A DNA stretch of 64,000 bases from an uncultured Paracoccaceae bacterium (GTDB lineage Bacteria; Pseudomonadota; Alphaproteobacteria; Rhodobacterales; Rhodobacteraceae). The number at the start of each line of letters is the position of its first letter. The first letter of the stretch is position 1. Where the stretch lies: the NCBI GenBank assembly GCA_947498415.1, contig CANMKB010000002.1, positions 434,001-498,000 of the forward strand, given 5' to 3'. A program made the translations under genes and the position numbers. Of this stretch, positions 48,885 to 58,819 are shown piece after piece. Under the pieces are notes generated by a model. It was not told the DNA's origin. It did not search any database and saw only the letters and a list, made by a program, of their open reading frames with translations.

Positions 48885-49472
48885 ATGAAGAGAAGACGCA
48901 TTCGCGATATACGTAACGACGAACTCATTGATGCCACCATGCGTGCGGTCCATGAAAAGGGCTATGCGCTTGTGACTATGGCGGAAATTGCAGCAGAGGC
49001 TGGCGCTTCGGCAGCAAGCATCAACTATTACTTCGGATCAAAAGATCGACTGATGGAGGCCACGATGATCCGGCTTTTGTCGGTCCTAAAGGCCTCTACG
49101 ATTGAACGTCTCGCACCGGCAAAAACGCCGCGCGATCGCCTGATGGCAGTGCTGGAAGCCAACTTTGATGCGCGATTGTTTACGGTCGAAAAGTCGTCAA
49201 TCTGGATGCAGTTCTGGGCGAACGCACCTTATTATCCAACACTATCTCGGCTGCACCGCATCAACCGGCGACGGGTGCAATCGCATTTCCGCGCTGAATT
49301 GCGCCATCTTGTGCCGTCTGAACAACGAGAAACAGTACGCGAAGCGCTACAGAGTTATATGGACGGTGTTTGGCTAGAGGCCGCGCAGGCGGCACAACCT
49401 TTGGATTCTGCAAAGGCCCAGGCCGAGGCCCGCCGCTTTGCCGCCCTCTTATTGGATGGGCTTACGCCTTAG
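48885..49472 (+). CDS. betI: TetR-type choline-responsive repressor BetI
   Basis: A 195-residue TetR protein. The N-terminal helix-turn-helix is VTMAEIAAEAGASAASINYYF followed by SKDRLMEATM. The ligand domain contains FWANAPYYPTLSRLHRINRRR, which matches BetI. It represses bet genes unless choline is present. The start at 48885 agrees with the family; the frame extends further left only as overlap with betB. Here betI is divergent from betBA, not leading them as in E. coli. Its stop overlaps the end of the convergent exporter gene. Confidence 0.92.
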   Translation: MKRRRIRDIRNDELIDATMRAVHEKGYALVTMAEIAAEAGASAASINYYFGSKDRLMEATMIRLLSVLKASTIERLAPAKTPRDRLMAVLEANFDARLFTVEKSSIWMQFWANAPYYPTLSRLHRINRRRVQSHFRAELRHLVPSEQRETVREALQSYMDGVWLEAAQAAQPLDSAKAQAEARRFAALLLDGLTP

Positions 49473-50068
49473 TTCAGCAGCAGAGAGGCTGCGATCAACC
49501 ACATGGTTGCACCAATCACGACATCCAATATCTGCCAGGCACGTGGCGTCGCAAAGACTGGCCGCAACAAGCGCGCCCCATAACCAAGCAAAAAGAAAAA
49601 CGAAAAGCTGGCCGCCACGGCCCCTGCTCCAAAGGCCCATGCTGGTGCATATTGCGCAGACAAGCCCCCGACCAATACAACGGTATCTAAGTATACATGC
49701 GGGTTGGCCCAGGTCAGAACCAAGCAGGTGCTAAGCGCCACCCAAAGCCCACTCGCCCCTTGATCCGCGGCATCCAACGATGCGCCTCCGCGCAGGGCAG
49801 AGCGAAAGTTCATCGCGCCGTAAACCAATAGAAATGCCGCCCCACCCCATTTCGCGGCAGACACTATCCACGGTGCGGCAAGCACCAAGGCGCCAAACCC
49901 TGCGACACCCGCGGCCACCAAAATGGCATCAGACACCGCACAGGTTAAAACCAGCGGCAATACATATTCACGGCGTAGCCCCTGACGCAGAATAAAGGCG
50001 TTCTGTGCACCAATCGCGAGGATGAGTGAAAATCCGATGGCATAACCAGCAAGAATAGCTTGGGACAT
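49469..50068 (-). CDS. LysE/ArgO family amino acid exporter
   Basis: A 199-residue exporter with about six helices. The start GYAIGFSLILAIGAQNAFILRQGL is the ArgO/LysE signature (AIGAQNAF), and WANPHVYLDTVVLVGGLS is the second conserved block. Such proteins export arginine or lysine. It is divergent from an ArgP-like LysR gene, the classical regulator pairing. The ATG at 50068 is preferred to the upstream frame. Confidence 0.92.
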   Translation of the reverse strand: MSQAILAGYAIGFSLILAIGAQNAFILRQGLRREYVLPLVLTCAVSDAILVAAGVAGFGALVLAAPWIVSAAKWGGAAFLLVYGAMNFRSALRGGASLDAADQGASGLWVALSTCLVLTWANPHVYLDTVVLVGGLSAQYAPAWAFGAGAVAASFSFFFLLGYGARLLRPVFATPRAWQILDVVIGATMWLIAASLLLN

Positions 50069-50157
50069 AGGGGGCTCCGTCAAAGTGTTGCGCTATGGCT
50101 ATTGACCAAACATGCATTAATCAAATTAAACTGACTAATCCAACATTAGGAAAGCTA

Positions 50158-51036
50158 ATGAAGTTTGATTACCAACACCTCGCCGCCCTGTCCGCCATTT
50201 TGCGCCTTGGCAGCTTTGAAGCCGCCGCCGCAGATCTGAACGTGACCCAATCTGCCATTTCTCAACGCCTAAAAGCGCTGGAAGAACACGCCGGTGGACT
50301 TTTGGTGCATCGCGGGCAGCCCTGCACCGGCACTTCTTTGGGTTTACGTTTCATGGCACACGCCGACCACGTGGGATTGCTGGAACAAAAACTACGGCTT
50401 GATTTAGGGGAACAAGGGCAATCTAGTGCGCGGGTGAAAATCGCGGTCAATGCCGATAGCCTTGCAACTTGGTTTCTGCCTGCGATCGCCAAAGTTCCCA
50501 ACATGATGTTTGACCTGGTGATCGACGATCAAGATCACTCGGTCGAGCAGTTGCGCCGGGGTGAAGTTGCGGCCGCCGTAACTGCACATGCCGCGCCGAT
50601 TGCAGGATGTGACAGCCACTCCCTAGGGAAACTGACCTATCTGGCAACCGCAAGCCCAGCCTATATGGCCAAACATCTACCCAACGGCATCACGCCAGAC
50701 GCCCTCGCCAAAGCACCCATGTTACGTTTTGATGCCAAAGATCGGCTGCAAACCATTTGGCTTGAGACATTTGTCGATGGGTCGGTCACGCCCCCCTTTC
50801 ACAGTCTGGCCTCGTCACAGGGATTTGTAGACGCATCTTTGCTTGGATTGGGTTGGGGCACGAATCCCGAACCGTTGGTGCGCCACCATATAGACGCTGG
50901 AAATCTTGTCGAACTCACGCCAAACGCGCACCTAAAAACACCACTCTACTGGCAGTGTAGTAGGCTGTTAAAAAATGCTCTAAAACCACTCACAAAAGCC
51001 GTTTGCCAAACTGCGCGCAAAAGCTTGCCACAATGA
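50158..51036 (+). CDS. argP: LysR regulator of the ArgP family
   Basis: A 292-residue LysR regulator. The winged helix, YQHLAALSAILRLGSFEAAA followed by VTQSAISQRLKALEE, is ArgP-like. ArgP senses lysine or arginine and activates argO/lysE; here the divergent exporter gene is the likely target with about 90 bp between starts. The ATG at 50158 has AGGAAAG upstream. Cysteine-containing ligand domain is normal. Confidence 0.92.
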   Translation: MKFDYQHLAALSAILRLGSFEAAAADLNVTQSAISQRLKALEEHAGGLLVHRGQPCTGTSLGLRFMAHADHVGLLEQKLRLDLGEQGQSSARVKIAVNADSLATWFLPAIAKVPNMMFDLVIDDQDHSVEQLRRGEVAAAVTAHAAPIAGCDSHSLGKLTYLATASPAYMAKHLPNGITPDALAKAPMLRFDAKDRLQTIWLETFVDGSVTPPFHSLASSQGFVDASLLGLGWGTNPEPLVRHHIDAGNLVELTPNAHLKTPLYWQCSRLLKNALKPLTKAVCQTARKSLPQ

Positions 51037-51096
51037 TGCCTTAACCCATTTCTACTCAGCGTTAACTTTTAACTCTAGCGCCGAATAGGGGGCGAC

Positions 51097-51984
51097 ATGG
51101 GCGCCATTCGCATCGCAGATTCTCGACCAGACAGAAGCTTTGTCTCGGCCTTGTACCTGTACGGCCTGGCCTTGCGTTTTGTCACGCTGGCCGCAATTTC
51201 GGTCGTTGATCACCACAACCTCGAACACCTTATGATCGTCTCTGCGATTATCCTCGCAGATGGCAGCGTTTTTGTGTGGCAATGGTCTCATTATGCGCGT
51301 GTGGCAAAACAGCATTTTCTGAACACAGGGCGCTTTTTCTCATGGCTCATTGGCTACATTCTGTTGTTTCTTGTCGGTCTTGTATCGGTGTATCAATGGT
51401 GGAATATCGCGCAGAATGTATCGTTGAGCCCGCGTGAGTGGGTTGAACAGATTGTCGAGCCAAAACCACCGGCTCCTTTGAACACAGAAGACCATCCACG
51501 CTACAAGTTGCATCTGTCTGGGGACCGCAAAACTCTGAGCATGACCGGCGTGTTTGAAAAAAAAGGTGTTGTTGCCTTTGAGAATGCGGTGAACCAAAAT
51601 CCACAGCTCACTCGGATCACACTGGATAGCCATGGCGGCGATCTATTTGCAGCGCGTGATATCGCCCGCGCCATTTCTGATCGTGGATTGAATACGCATA
51701 TCGACCGCATGTGCAGCGCGACTTGCATCTTGCCCTTTGCCGCTGGCATTCAGCGCACGATGGGGATTGGGGCCGAGATGGGCTTTCATGCCTATGGTTT
51801 AGATTTCCTAAAGTTCACGCCTTACATCGATCTGGCGGAAGAAAAGAACTACGATCGGCGTTTCCTACAAAGCCGCAACTTTTCATCAGAAATCTTGGAC
51901 AGTCTGTTTGCCACCGATCGCTCGATCCTGTGGTTCCCAAGTCAGATAGAGCTTGCGAAAGCTGGGGTTGTGACCGCCCAATAA
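51097..51984 (+). CDS. Membrane protein with a ClpP/crotonase-like domain
   Basis: A 295-residue protein. Three hydrophobic helices occupy about 20-110 (including LIGYILLFLVGLVSVYQWW). The C-terminal 150 residues resemble the ClpP-fold predicted periplasmic proteins (COG3904 type): ITLDSHGGDLFAARDIARAI, then CSATCILPFAAGIQRTMG and GAEMGFHAYG. The serine within C-S-A-T-C occupies the nucleophile region, but a full catalytic dyad is not assured. The combination with N-terminal helices is less usual. Function is unknown. Confidence 0.8.
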   Translation: MGAIRIADSRPDRSFVSALYLYGLALRFVTLAAISVVDHHNLEHLMIVSAIILADGSVFVWQWSHYARVAKQHFLNTGRFFSWLIGYILLFLVGLVSVYQWWNIAQNVSLSPREWVEQIVEPKPPAPLNTEDHPRYKLHLSGDRKTLSMTGVFEKKGVVAFENAVNQNPQLTRITLDSHGGDLFAARDIARAISDRGLNTHIDRMCSATCILPFAAGIQRTMGIGAEMGFHAYGLDFLKFTPYIDLAEEKNYDRRFLQSRNFSSEILDSLFATDRSILWFPSQIELAKAGVVTAQ

Positions 51985-52018
51985 AAAAGCCGCCTTCCCA
52001 ACAGGAAAACGGCTTTTT
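51984..52018. terminator. Bidirectional intrinsic terminator
   Basis: AAAAAGCCG (51984-51992) pairs with CGGCTTTTT (52010-52018), with T-runs on both strands, between the ClpP-like gene and yebC. Confidence 0.85.
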
Positions 52019-52036
52019 CAGTTTATTCATATAGCC

Positions 52037-52777
52037 TTACAGCTGCGCCATGACTTCGTCAGTGGCTTCGAAATTGGTTGTGACACGCTGCACGTCATCG
52101 TCATCTTCAAGCGCATCGACCAGCTTCATCAGCTTTTGCATATCTTCCAAACCAAGCTCGGTTGTCGTGGTTGGCTTCCAGATCAGCTTGGTGGATTCAG
52201 ATTCACCAAGATCCGTTTCCAACGCGCCGGATACTTCGTTCAAATCGGTGTCTGCGCAATAGATGATGTGGCCTTCCTCAGAACTCTCGACATCTTCGGC
52301 ACCGGCCTCGATGGCAGCCATCATGATATCGTCGGCATCACCGGCAGAGGCTGGGTAAATGACTTCACCCTTACGTTCGAACATAAAACCAACAGAACCG
52401 GTTTCCCCAAGGTTACCGCCATTCTTAGAGAATGTGGAACGCACAGTCGACGCGGTGCGGTTCTTGTTGTCGGTCATGGTTTCAACGATAACGGCGACAC
52501 CATTTGGACCATAGCCTTCGTAGCGGATTTCATCATAGCTTTCCGCATCCCCACCCATCGATTTCTTAATCGCGCGTTCAATGACGTCTTTTGGAACCGA
52601 CTGGCTTTTGGCTTCTTTGACAGCCAAGCGCAGACGCGGGTTTTTCTCTGGATCCGGATCACCCATCTTTGCGGCGACAGTGATCTCTTTTGCAAGTTTC
52701 GAAAACAGCTTAGACCGCGCGGCGTCTTGACGCCCTTTACGGTGCTGGATGTTTGCCCATTTACTGTGGCCAGCCAT
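52037..52777 (-). CDS. yebC: YebC/PmpR family protein
   Basis: A 246-residue member of the YebC family (PF01709/PF20772). The start [20 protein letters not shown] is diagnostic, and NNKNRT-like [20 protein letters not shown] follows. Members are translation or transcription factors; recent work links YebC to relief of ribosome stalling at polyproline. The ATG at 52777 is certain from the family start. Confidence 0.96.
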   Translation of the reverse strand: MAGHSKWANIQHRKGRQDAARSKLFSKLAKEITVAAKMGDPDPEKNPRLRLAVKEAKSQSVPKDVIERAIKKSMGGDAESYDEIRYEGYGPNGVAVIVETMTDNKNRTASTVRSTFSKNGGNLGETGSVGFMFERKGEVIYPASAGDADDIMMAAIEAGAEDVESSEEGHIIYCADTDLNEVSGALETDLGESESTKLIWKPTTTTELGLEDMQKLMKLVDALEDDDDVQRVTTNFEATDEVMAQL

Positions 52778-52931
52778 GCGTATTGCCCTGTAATTGATCG
52801 TGTTTGACCCCCTATAACCTATCGCGCGGGGGGGCTGCAAGTTGGGGTTTAGAGACGTCACGCGCCTAGAATTCCCCTTGCTTGCCCGCGTGGTCTGGGG
52901 TTGGGTAAACTCAAAGCAATTTGAGGCGACT

Positions 52932-54704
52932 ATGACGCAGGACCAAATCATCCTTTTTTCCCTTTTCGGCGCGGTCTTTGGCCTGCTGCTTTGGGGGCGC
53001 TTTCGTTATGATATAGTCGCCTTTTCGGCACTTCTGGCGGGTGTCATTCTAGGGGTCATCCCTGAAAAAGACGCATTCTCGGGGTTTGGGCACCCGGCCA
53101 CTTTGGTGGTTGCTTTGGTGCTTGTCGTGTCAGCCGGGCTTGTTCGTTCTGGTGCTGTTTTCCTGATCACCAGAACGCTGGTGGACAGTGGTCGGAATCT
53201 GGGTGGGCACATCGCATTGATGGGTGGCATTGGTGGCGTCTTGTCAGCCTTTATGAACAACGTGGCGGCACTTGCCCTGCTGATGCCCGTTGATGTGCAA
53301 ACCGCCCGCAAAGCGGGGCGCAGCCCCGGCCTATCGTTGATGCCATTGTCGTTTGCCACGATCTTGGGTGGCATGGCGACGCTGATCGGCACACCGCCAA
53401 ACATCATCATCGCCTCGATCCGCGAAGAGAGCTTGGGCGAACCGTTTAAGATGTTTGACTTTGCCCCTGTGGGCGGCATCACAGCCATCGCAGGCCTGAC
53501 ATTTGTGGCCCTTGTGGGCTGGCGTCTTATCCCCAAACGGGCGGATGCGGGCAAGACCATGTCAGATGTCACTGAATACATCGCAGAGCTTACTGTGCCC
53601 GAAGACAGTGCGCACATCGGCAAGCGATTGGCTGAACTGGAAGACGACGCTTCCAAGACAGACGTGGCTATTCTTGGCTTGATCCGAGATGGGCACCGGC
53701 ACTATGGGCGGGCCCGCAATGTAAAACTCGCAGCCCATGACACATTGATCATCGAAGCCACGCCGGATGCGCTAGATGAATTCCGTGCAGCGCTTAGCCT
53801 GAATTTCTCTGACGTAAAGCGCGAAGAGCGCCTAAAGGCCGCCGGTGATGGTCTGGACGTGATCGAGGTTGTTGCGACGGAAACATCGCGCATCACCGGG
53901 CGCACAGCTGAACGGCTGGGCCTGGCTTGGCGACAGGGTGCGGTCTTGATGGGCTTGTCGCGCGAAGGGCGTCGCGTCACCAGTCAGCTGCGCAAAACAG
54001 AGGTACGTGCGGGCGATATCCTGCTGCTGTTGGTCCCAAAAGATCGCGGTGCGGATATTACGGATTGGCTGGGGTGTTTGCCCTTGGCCGATCGCGGCCT
54101 TGCGGTGACCGCAGACAAGAAGGTCTGGCTGGCGATTGGCCTGTTTACCGCAGCGGTCTTTGCGGCGGCCTTGGGGATTGTATATCTCCCTATCGCGCTT
54201 GGGCTGGTCGTGATGGCCTATGTGCTCACCAAGATTGTCCCGCTATCAGAACTCTACACCCATATCGAATGGCCGGTTGTGGTGCTGCTTGGCAGTATGA
54301 TCCCGCTTGGCGCAGCTCTTGAGCGCGTTGGTGGCACAGAGCTGATTGCCGGCAGCCTCGTTGATCTTACAGCGGGTCTTCCGGCGTGGGCGGTGCTGAC
54401 GGTACTGATGCTGGTGACTATGACGCTAAGCGATGTGCTTAACAACACCGCCACCACGATTGTGGCGGCGCCCGTTGGCATTCAGATGGCCCAAAGTCTG
54501 AATGTGGACCCCGACCCGTTCTTAATGGCCGTTGCCATCGCGGCGAGTTCGGCTTTCCTGACGCCGATTGGCCATAAGAACAACACGTTGATCCTGGGCC
54601 CGGGCGGCTATCAGTTCAAAGATTACTGGCGTATGGGTCTGCCCCTAGAGATCTTGGTGGTCGCGGTGTCGATCCCGTCGATCTTGGTATTCTGGCCGCT
54701 TTAA
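52932..54704 (+). CDS. SLC13-type permease with TrkA-C domains
   Basis: A 590-residue transporter of the divalent anion:Na+ symporter/ArsB superfamily. N-terminal helices include [16 protein letters not shown], and [14 protein letters not shown] is the SLC13-like anion-binding turn. Two TrkA-C (RCK_C) domains lie in the middle (about 210-290 and 300-385). The second helix block contains [12 protein letters not shown] and ends with the [19 protein letters not shown] signature. Likely substrates are sulfate, dicarboxylate or similar. It is convergent with and overlaps the Anbu gene by 4 bp. Confidence 0.9.
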   Translation: MTQDQIILFSLFGAVFGLLLWGRFRYDIVAFSALLAGVILGVIPEKDAFSGFGHPATLVVALVLVVSAGLVRSGAVFLITRTLVDSGRNLGGHIALMGGIGGVLSAFMNNVAALALLMPVDVQTARKAGRSPGLSLMPLSFATILGGMATLIGTPPNIIIASIREESLGEPFKMFDFAPVGGITAIAGLTFVALVGWRLIPKRADAGKTMSDVTEYIAELTVPEDSAHIGKRLAELEDDASKTDVAILGLIRDGHRHYGRARNVKLAAHDTLIIEATPDALDEFRAALSLNFSDVKREERLKAAGDGLDVIEVVATETSRITGRTAERLGLAWRQGAVLMGLSREGRRVTSQLRKTEVRAGDILLLLVPKDRGADITDWLGCLPLADRGLAVTADKKVWLAIGLFTAAVFAAALGIVYLPIALGLVVMAYVLTKIVPLSELYTHIEWPVVVLLGSMIPLGAALERVGGTELIAGSLVDLTAGLPAWAVLTVLMLVTMTLSDVLNNTATTIVAAPVGIQMAQSLNVDPDPFLMAVAIAASSAFLTPIGHKNNTLILGPGGYQFKDYWRMGLPLEILVVAVSIPSILVFWPL

Positions 54705-55438
54705 TCCGGGAAGGAAAAGGCCGGAAGGCGGCCGAAAGCTTCTTTAAGAGCGCCGCCCCAACCATCTGAAATCTCTTGGTAATAGGCATCATCAGCTTGA
54801 ATGCGAAAACTGTGACCTGGCTCGAGTGAGCCTGTGGCATATGTTTTGACATCAATCGGCAGATCAACACCCAAGTTGGCCTTGATGGTTGAATCAAAGC
54901 TGACCAACATCAGCTTAATCGCCTCTTCAAAGCTCATGTCTGGGTCATACGCCCGAACCAAAATCGGCTTGCCGTATTTGGTTTCGCCAATTTGGAAAAA
55001 TGGCGTATCGGCACTGGCCTCGATAAAGTTGCCCTCTGGGTAAATCAAAAACAACCGAGGCTCGCCGTCACCAATTTGGCCGCCCAACAAGATCGTGGCG
55101 CCAAAGCTGCTGTCGGCCCGCTGACCTTCTTCGGCATGGCTTTCAATCACTTCACGCAAAGTGCTGCTGACAAGCTGAGCGGTTTGAAACATCGAAGGTG
55201 CTTCAAGAATGCTTGGGGTTCGTTCGCTTGGGGATTTACTACGCTCATCCAACAGGCTGACCACGGCTTGGGTGGTGGCCAAGTTGCCTGCGGTCATGAT
55301 GGTGACAGACCGATCCCCGGCAACATCCCATGAAAACATCTTGCGGAATGTAGAGATGTTATCGACCCCTGCATTCGTGCGCGTGTCAGACATAAAGACC
55401 AACCCACGTTTGAGCATCATCCCTACGCAATATGTCAT
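54701..55438 (-). CDS. Proteasome-like peptidase Anbu (BPH)
   Basis: A 245-residue bacterial proteasome homologue (COG3484). After loss of the initiator Met the chain begins with threonine; proteasome-type catalytic residues T1, D17 (in FMSDTRTNAG) and K32 can be placed. GNLATTQAV and ATGSLEPGHSFRI are family blocks. Known Anbu proteins assemble into open helical rings, and peptidase activity is weak or unproven. It is the last gene of an operon with transglutaminase, alpha-E and ATP-grasp genes, 49 bp after the transglutaminase. Confidence 0.93.
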   Translation of the reverse strand: MTYCVGMMLKRGLVFMSDTRTNAGVDNISTFRKMFSWDVAGDRSVTIMTAGNLATTQAVVSLLDERSKSPSERTPSILEAPSMFQTAQLVSSTLREVIESHAEEGQRADSSFGATILLGGQIGDGEPRLFLIYPEGNFIEASADTPFFQIGETKYGKPILVRAYDPDMSFEEAIKLMLVSFDSTIKANLGVDLPIDVKTYATGSLEPGHSFRIQADDAYYQEISDGWGGALKEAFGRLPAFSFPD

Positions 55439-55487
55439 CTGTTCACCAACGGTCTTAACTTGTGTTCGCTAAGACTTCATTCGCAGT

Positions 55488-56306
55488 CTATTGCTGAACC
55501 TGCAAGGCCACTTGCATATTTTCTGTGCCATCGCCCTGTCGAATACCCAAAATAGGTGCACAATCACGATAATCGCGCCCCACCGCGATGCGCACATAGC
55601 GATCATCTGGCGAAATTTGGTTCGATACATCAAAGCCGATCCAACCCAATGATTTGGTGTGCACTTCGCACCAGGCATGGGTGGCGTCTTGATCAAGTTG
55701 ATCGTCCATCAACAGATAACCCGATACATATCGCGCTGGAAAACCAAGCAACCGTGCTGCCGCAATCATGATATGCGCATGGTCTTGGCAAACGCCCTGC
55801 CCGGCTACCAATGCATCTTCTGCCCTTGTGTCGCTGTCGGTGGACCCGATGGTGTAGCTCACCTGCTCTGCGATTTCAGCAGACAGATGATGCAGCAAAG
55901 CAATGTCATCCATTGTGCCCCGGTTGGCTTCGACCTTTTGCGCCAATGCGCGAATTTGGCTCCCCGGTTTGGTTTGCGCAGACTCGCCTTGAAACAACCA
56001 CAGCGGGGAATACCCGCGATGCTTGCCGATGACCCCGGCCTTATCTTCCACTTCGACCACGCCTTCACTGACGATTTCAACCTGCGTTGCCCCCGCATCG
56101 ACCTTGACCAGATCAGTGTGGTTCACAAAGTGATCGTCAAACGACACCTGCTTGGCCCCGCCGGTTATAGTGGTTTGCCATTCCAACACCGTTTGCCCTG
56201 GCCCTGTGCGTGGCGTGAGCCGCAATTGTTGGAGCGCATAATGCACGGGCTGGTCATAGCTATAGGTGGTCACATGTCGGATGTTCAGACGTTTCGTTTC
56301 AACCAT
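55488..56306 (-). CDS. Transglutaminase-like cysteine peptidase
   Basis: A 272-residue protein with a bacterial transglutaminase N-terminal domain (LNIRHVTTYSYDQPVHYALQ) and a transglutaminase core. The catalytic triad is visible: Cys in GQGVCQDHAHIM, His in DATHAWCEVH and Asp in GWIGFDVSN. Such proteins cleave or form isopeptide-like bonds. Its start overlaps the alpha-E stop by 8 bp, so translation is coupled. It belongs to the Anbu operon. Confidence 0.93.
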   Translation of the reverse strand: MVETKRLNIRHVTTYSYDQPVHYALQQLRLTPRTGPGQTVLEWQTTITGGAKQVSFDDHFVNHTDLVKVDAGATQVEIVSEGVVEVEDKAGVIGKHRGYSPLWLFQGESAQTKPGSQIRALAQKVEANRGTMDDIALLHHLSAEIAEQVSYTIGSTDSDTRAEDALVAGQGVCQDHAHIMIAAARLLGFPARYVSGYLLMDDQLDQDATHAWCEVHTKSLGWIGFDVSNQISPDDRYVRIAVGRDYRDCAPILGIRQGDGTENMQVALQVQQ

Positions 56307-57246
56307 AGAACCGGAAATCCTTTTCGATGTGCCCAGCAAGCTTGGCGTTTTCAGAGATGAATCCACTTAGGAATTCATGCAGCCCTTCTTCGAAAATCGT
56401 TTCAATGGAATGTGATTGAATGCGATGGCACAGGGCTTCGGCCTGAATTTGGCTTTCTTCGCGGGTCTTATAAGCCTTTTCCAGAATGGCGAGCGCATCC
56501 CCAATCTCAGTCACGCTAAACGCCAACGAGCGCGGCATACTTTCATCCAAGAGCATGAACTCTGCGATATTCGAAGGTGTGCTGTCACCGCCATACAACC
56601 ACCGATATGAACTTTCAGCAGAGACAGATCGCAAGATCACTTCCCACTGGGCGTTGTCGATGGATGTGCCAACATAGGCCGCAGAAGGGAGCAAAACGTA
56701 GTATTTCACATCAAGAATACGTGCCGTGTTATCTGCACGTTCCAAAAACGTACCAAGGCGCGAAAAGGCAAAGATATCATTGCGCAGCATGGTCCCATGC
56801 AAACAACCACGTACCACAGAAGTGCGGAACCTGATTTGCGTCAGCGCATCGTGCAGGGCGCGTTCCGTCACTGGGCGTGACAAAAGATCCTTAAGCACCA
56901 TCCAGCATTCATTGGTGGCCTCCCACACTTCGGCGCTTAGGGCCGTACGAACCATACGCGCATTGCTACGGGCGGCGGTGATCGCCGTCAGAACAGAAGA
57001 TGGGTTATCTTTGTCGCGCAGCATAAAGTTGATGACCTGCGCAGGCGTGTAGTCGTCTCCGAATTTTTCCTGATAGGCTGCATTCATGCCAGCTGTTGTG
57101 ACAATCGACTGCCATTCATTTGTGGTCTGACCTGATCGGGTCAGCGCAATGTGCCATCCGGCCTCAAGCAGTCGTGCGGTGTTTTCAGCGCGTTCAAGAT
57201 AGCGGAACATCCAAAACAATCCGCCAGCAGTTTTTCCAAGCATCAT
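56299..57246 (-). CDS. Alpha-E domain protein
   Basis: A 315-residue all-helical protein of the alpha-E family (PF04168, COG2307). The start TAGGLFWMFRYLERAENTAR has the conserved R-Y-x-E-R-A-E-N helix, repeated in structure by RLGTFLERADNTARILDV. No enzymatic activity is known; it always occurs with the COG2308 ATP-grasp. It starts 3 bp after the ATP-grasp stop. Confidence 0.94.
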   Translation of the reverse strand: MMLGKTAGGLFWMFRYLERAENTARLLEAGWHIALTRSGQTTNEWQSIVTTAGMNAAYQEKFGDDYTPAQVINFMLRDKDNPSSVLTAITAARSNARMVRTALSAEVWEATNECWMVLKDLLSRPVTERALHDALTQIRFRTSVVRGCLHGTMLRNDIFAFSRLGTFLERADNTARILDVKYYVLLPSAAYVGTSIDNAQWEVILRSVSAESSYRWLYGGDSTPSNIAEFMLLDESMPRSLAFSVTEIGDALAILEKAYKTREESQIQAEALCHRIQSHSIETIFEEGLHEFLSGFISENAKLAGHIEKDFRFYG

Positions 57247-57249
57247 GCC

Positions 57250-58680
57250 TTAATCCCCCAATACCCAGGTGTCTTTGGTGCCGCCCCCTTGCGAGGAATT
57301 CACCACAAGCGATCCTTTCTTAAGCGCCACGCGGGTCAAACCACCCGGCGTAATGTCGACCCGATTAGGAGACACAAGAACGAAAGGACGCAAATCCACG
57401 TGACGTGGGGCAAGCCCCGCTTTCGTGAGGATTGGAACAGTCGACAAAGCCAGCGTTGGTTGGGCGATGTAGTTGTCAGGGCGTGCCCGCAGCTTTTTCT
57501 CAAAGGCTGCGATTTCCTTTTTGCTGGCGGCGGGACCAACCAGCATCCCATATCCGCCAGACCCGTGGACTTCTTTGACTACCAGTTCAGACAGGTTATC
57601 CAGCACATATTTCAAGCTATCCGCTTCAGAACAGCGCCATGTGGGCACGTTCTTTAGAATAGCAGGTTCGCCTGTATAGAACTCAACAATATCAGGCATG
57701 TACGAATACAGCGCTTTATCGTCAGCAATCCCGGTGCCCGGTGCGTTTGCGATGGTGATATTGCCCGCGCGGTACACATCCATGATGCCCGGAACACCCA
57801 ATAGGCTGCTGGGGTTAAAGTTCAGCGGATCAAGGTATTCGTCATCCACACGACGATAGAGCACATCAATCGGCTTGTACCCCTGCGTGGTGCGCATCGA
57901 CACATAGCCATCTTCGACCCGCAGATCAGAGCTTTCGACAAGTTCTGCCCCCATGCGATCAGCCAGGAAGGCGTGTTCGAAATAGGCAGAGTTGTGAATG
58001 CCGGGTGTCAGAACGGCCACGATTGGTTTGGCGTTCGGGCTATTCTGCGGGGCGCAATCAGCGAGTGATCGGCGCAGCAACTGTGGATAGGCTGACACCG
58101 GGCGCACCTTGAGCTGAGTGAACAGCTCTGGGAACATTTGCAGCATAGTCTCGCGGTTTTCCAGCATATAGCTGACACCCGACGGCGTACGCGCATTATC
58201 TTCGAGGACGTAGAATTCGTCCTCACCTGTTCGGACCAAATCTGTCCCGACGATATGGGTATAGACCCCGCCAGTGGGCTGCACGCCAACCATTTCTGGC
58301 AAGAAAGCCTCGTTGCCAGAAATCAACTCGCGAGGGATGCGCCCGGCCCGCAGGATTTCCTGGCGGTGATAAATGTCATGTAGAAAGGCATTGATCGCAC
58401 GCACGCGTTGTTCGATACCGCGCTCAAGCGTGCGCCATTCTTTGGCTGAAATGATACGTGGAACAAGGTCAAACGGTATCAGGCGTTCATCCGCGTCGTC
58501 CTCTCCGTACACATTGAATGTAATGCCTATTCGTCGAAAGAAGCTTTCTGCTTCGCCAGATTTTCTCATTAAGGCTTTGACGTCTTCATTCTTGAACCAG
58601 TCAAAGTACGCTTCATAAGGTTGCCGGGGCTGATCCGCGCCCGCCAACATCTCGTTAAATACTAAATCTTGTTTCGACAT
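57250..58680 (-). CDS. Circularly permuted ATP-grasp protein (COG2308)
   Basis: A 476-residue enzyme of the circularly permuted type 2 ATP-grasp family (PF14403/PF04174). The conserved blocks GVYTHIVGTDLVRTGEDEFY, VLEDNARTPSGVSYMLENR and LVVKEVHGSGGYGMLVGP (ATP loop) are clear, and DLRPFVL near the end is typical. Family members are predicted to ligate amino acids or peptides with ATP. The ATG at 58680 (MSKQDLVFNEM) agrees with the family; an in-frame extension to 58809 does not. It opens the Anbu operon. Confidence 0.94.
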   Translation of the reverse strand: MSKQDLVFNEMLAGADQPRQPYEAYFDWFKNEDVKALMRKSGEAESFFRRIGITFNVYGEDDADERLIPFDLVPRIISAKEWRTLERGIEQRVRAINAFLHDIYHRQEILRAGRIPRELISGNEAFLPEMVGVQPTGGVYTHIVGTDLVRTGEDEFYVLEDNARTPSGVSYMLENRETMLQMFPELFTQLKVRPVSAYPQLLRRSLADCAPQNSPNAKPIVAVLTPGIHNSAYFEHAFLADRMGAELVESSDLRVEDGYVSMRTTQGYKPIDVLYRRVDDEYLDPLNFNPSSLLGVPGIMDVYRAGNITIANAPGTGIADDKALYSYMPDIVEFYTGEPAILKNVPTWRCSEADSLKYVLDNLSELVVKEVHGSGGYGMLVGPAASKKEIAAFEKKLRARPDNYIAQPTLALSTVPILTKAGLAPRHVDLRPFVLVSPNRVDITPGGLTRVALKKGSLVVNSSQGGGTKDTWVLGD

Positions 58681-58819
58681 ACCAAAAAGTTGACACACAA
58701 AAATCTGAGCGCAAGTCGATAGTGACCATATTGTCCATGATTTAAGTGCTGAAACGGCGACTTCCCAAAAGTTGGTGAAAATTTGGGCTGCCGTTTCATT
58801 TTCGGCCATGTAACCGGTT

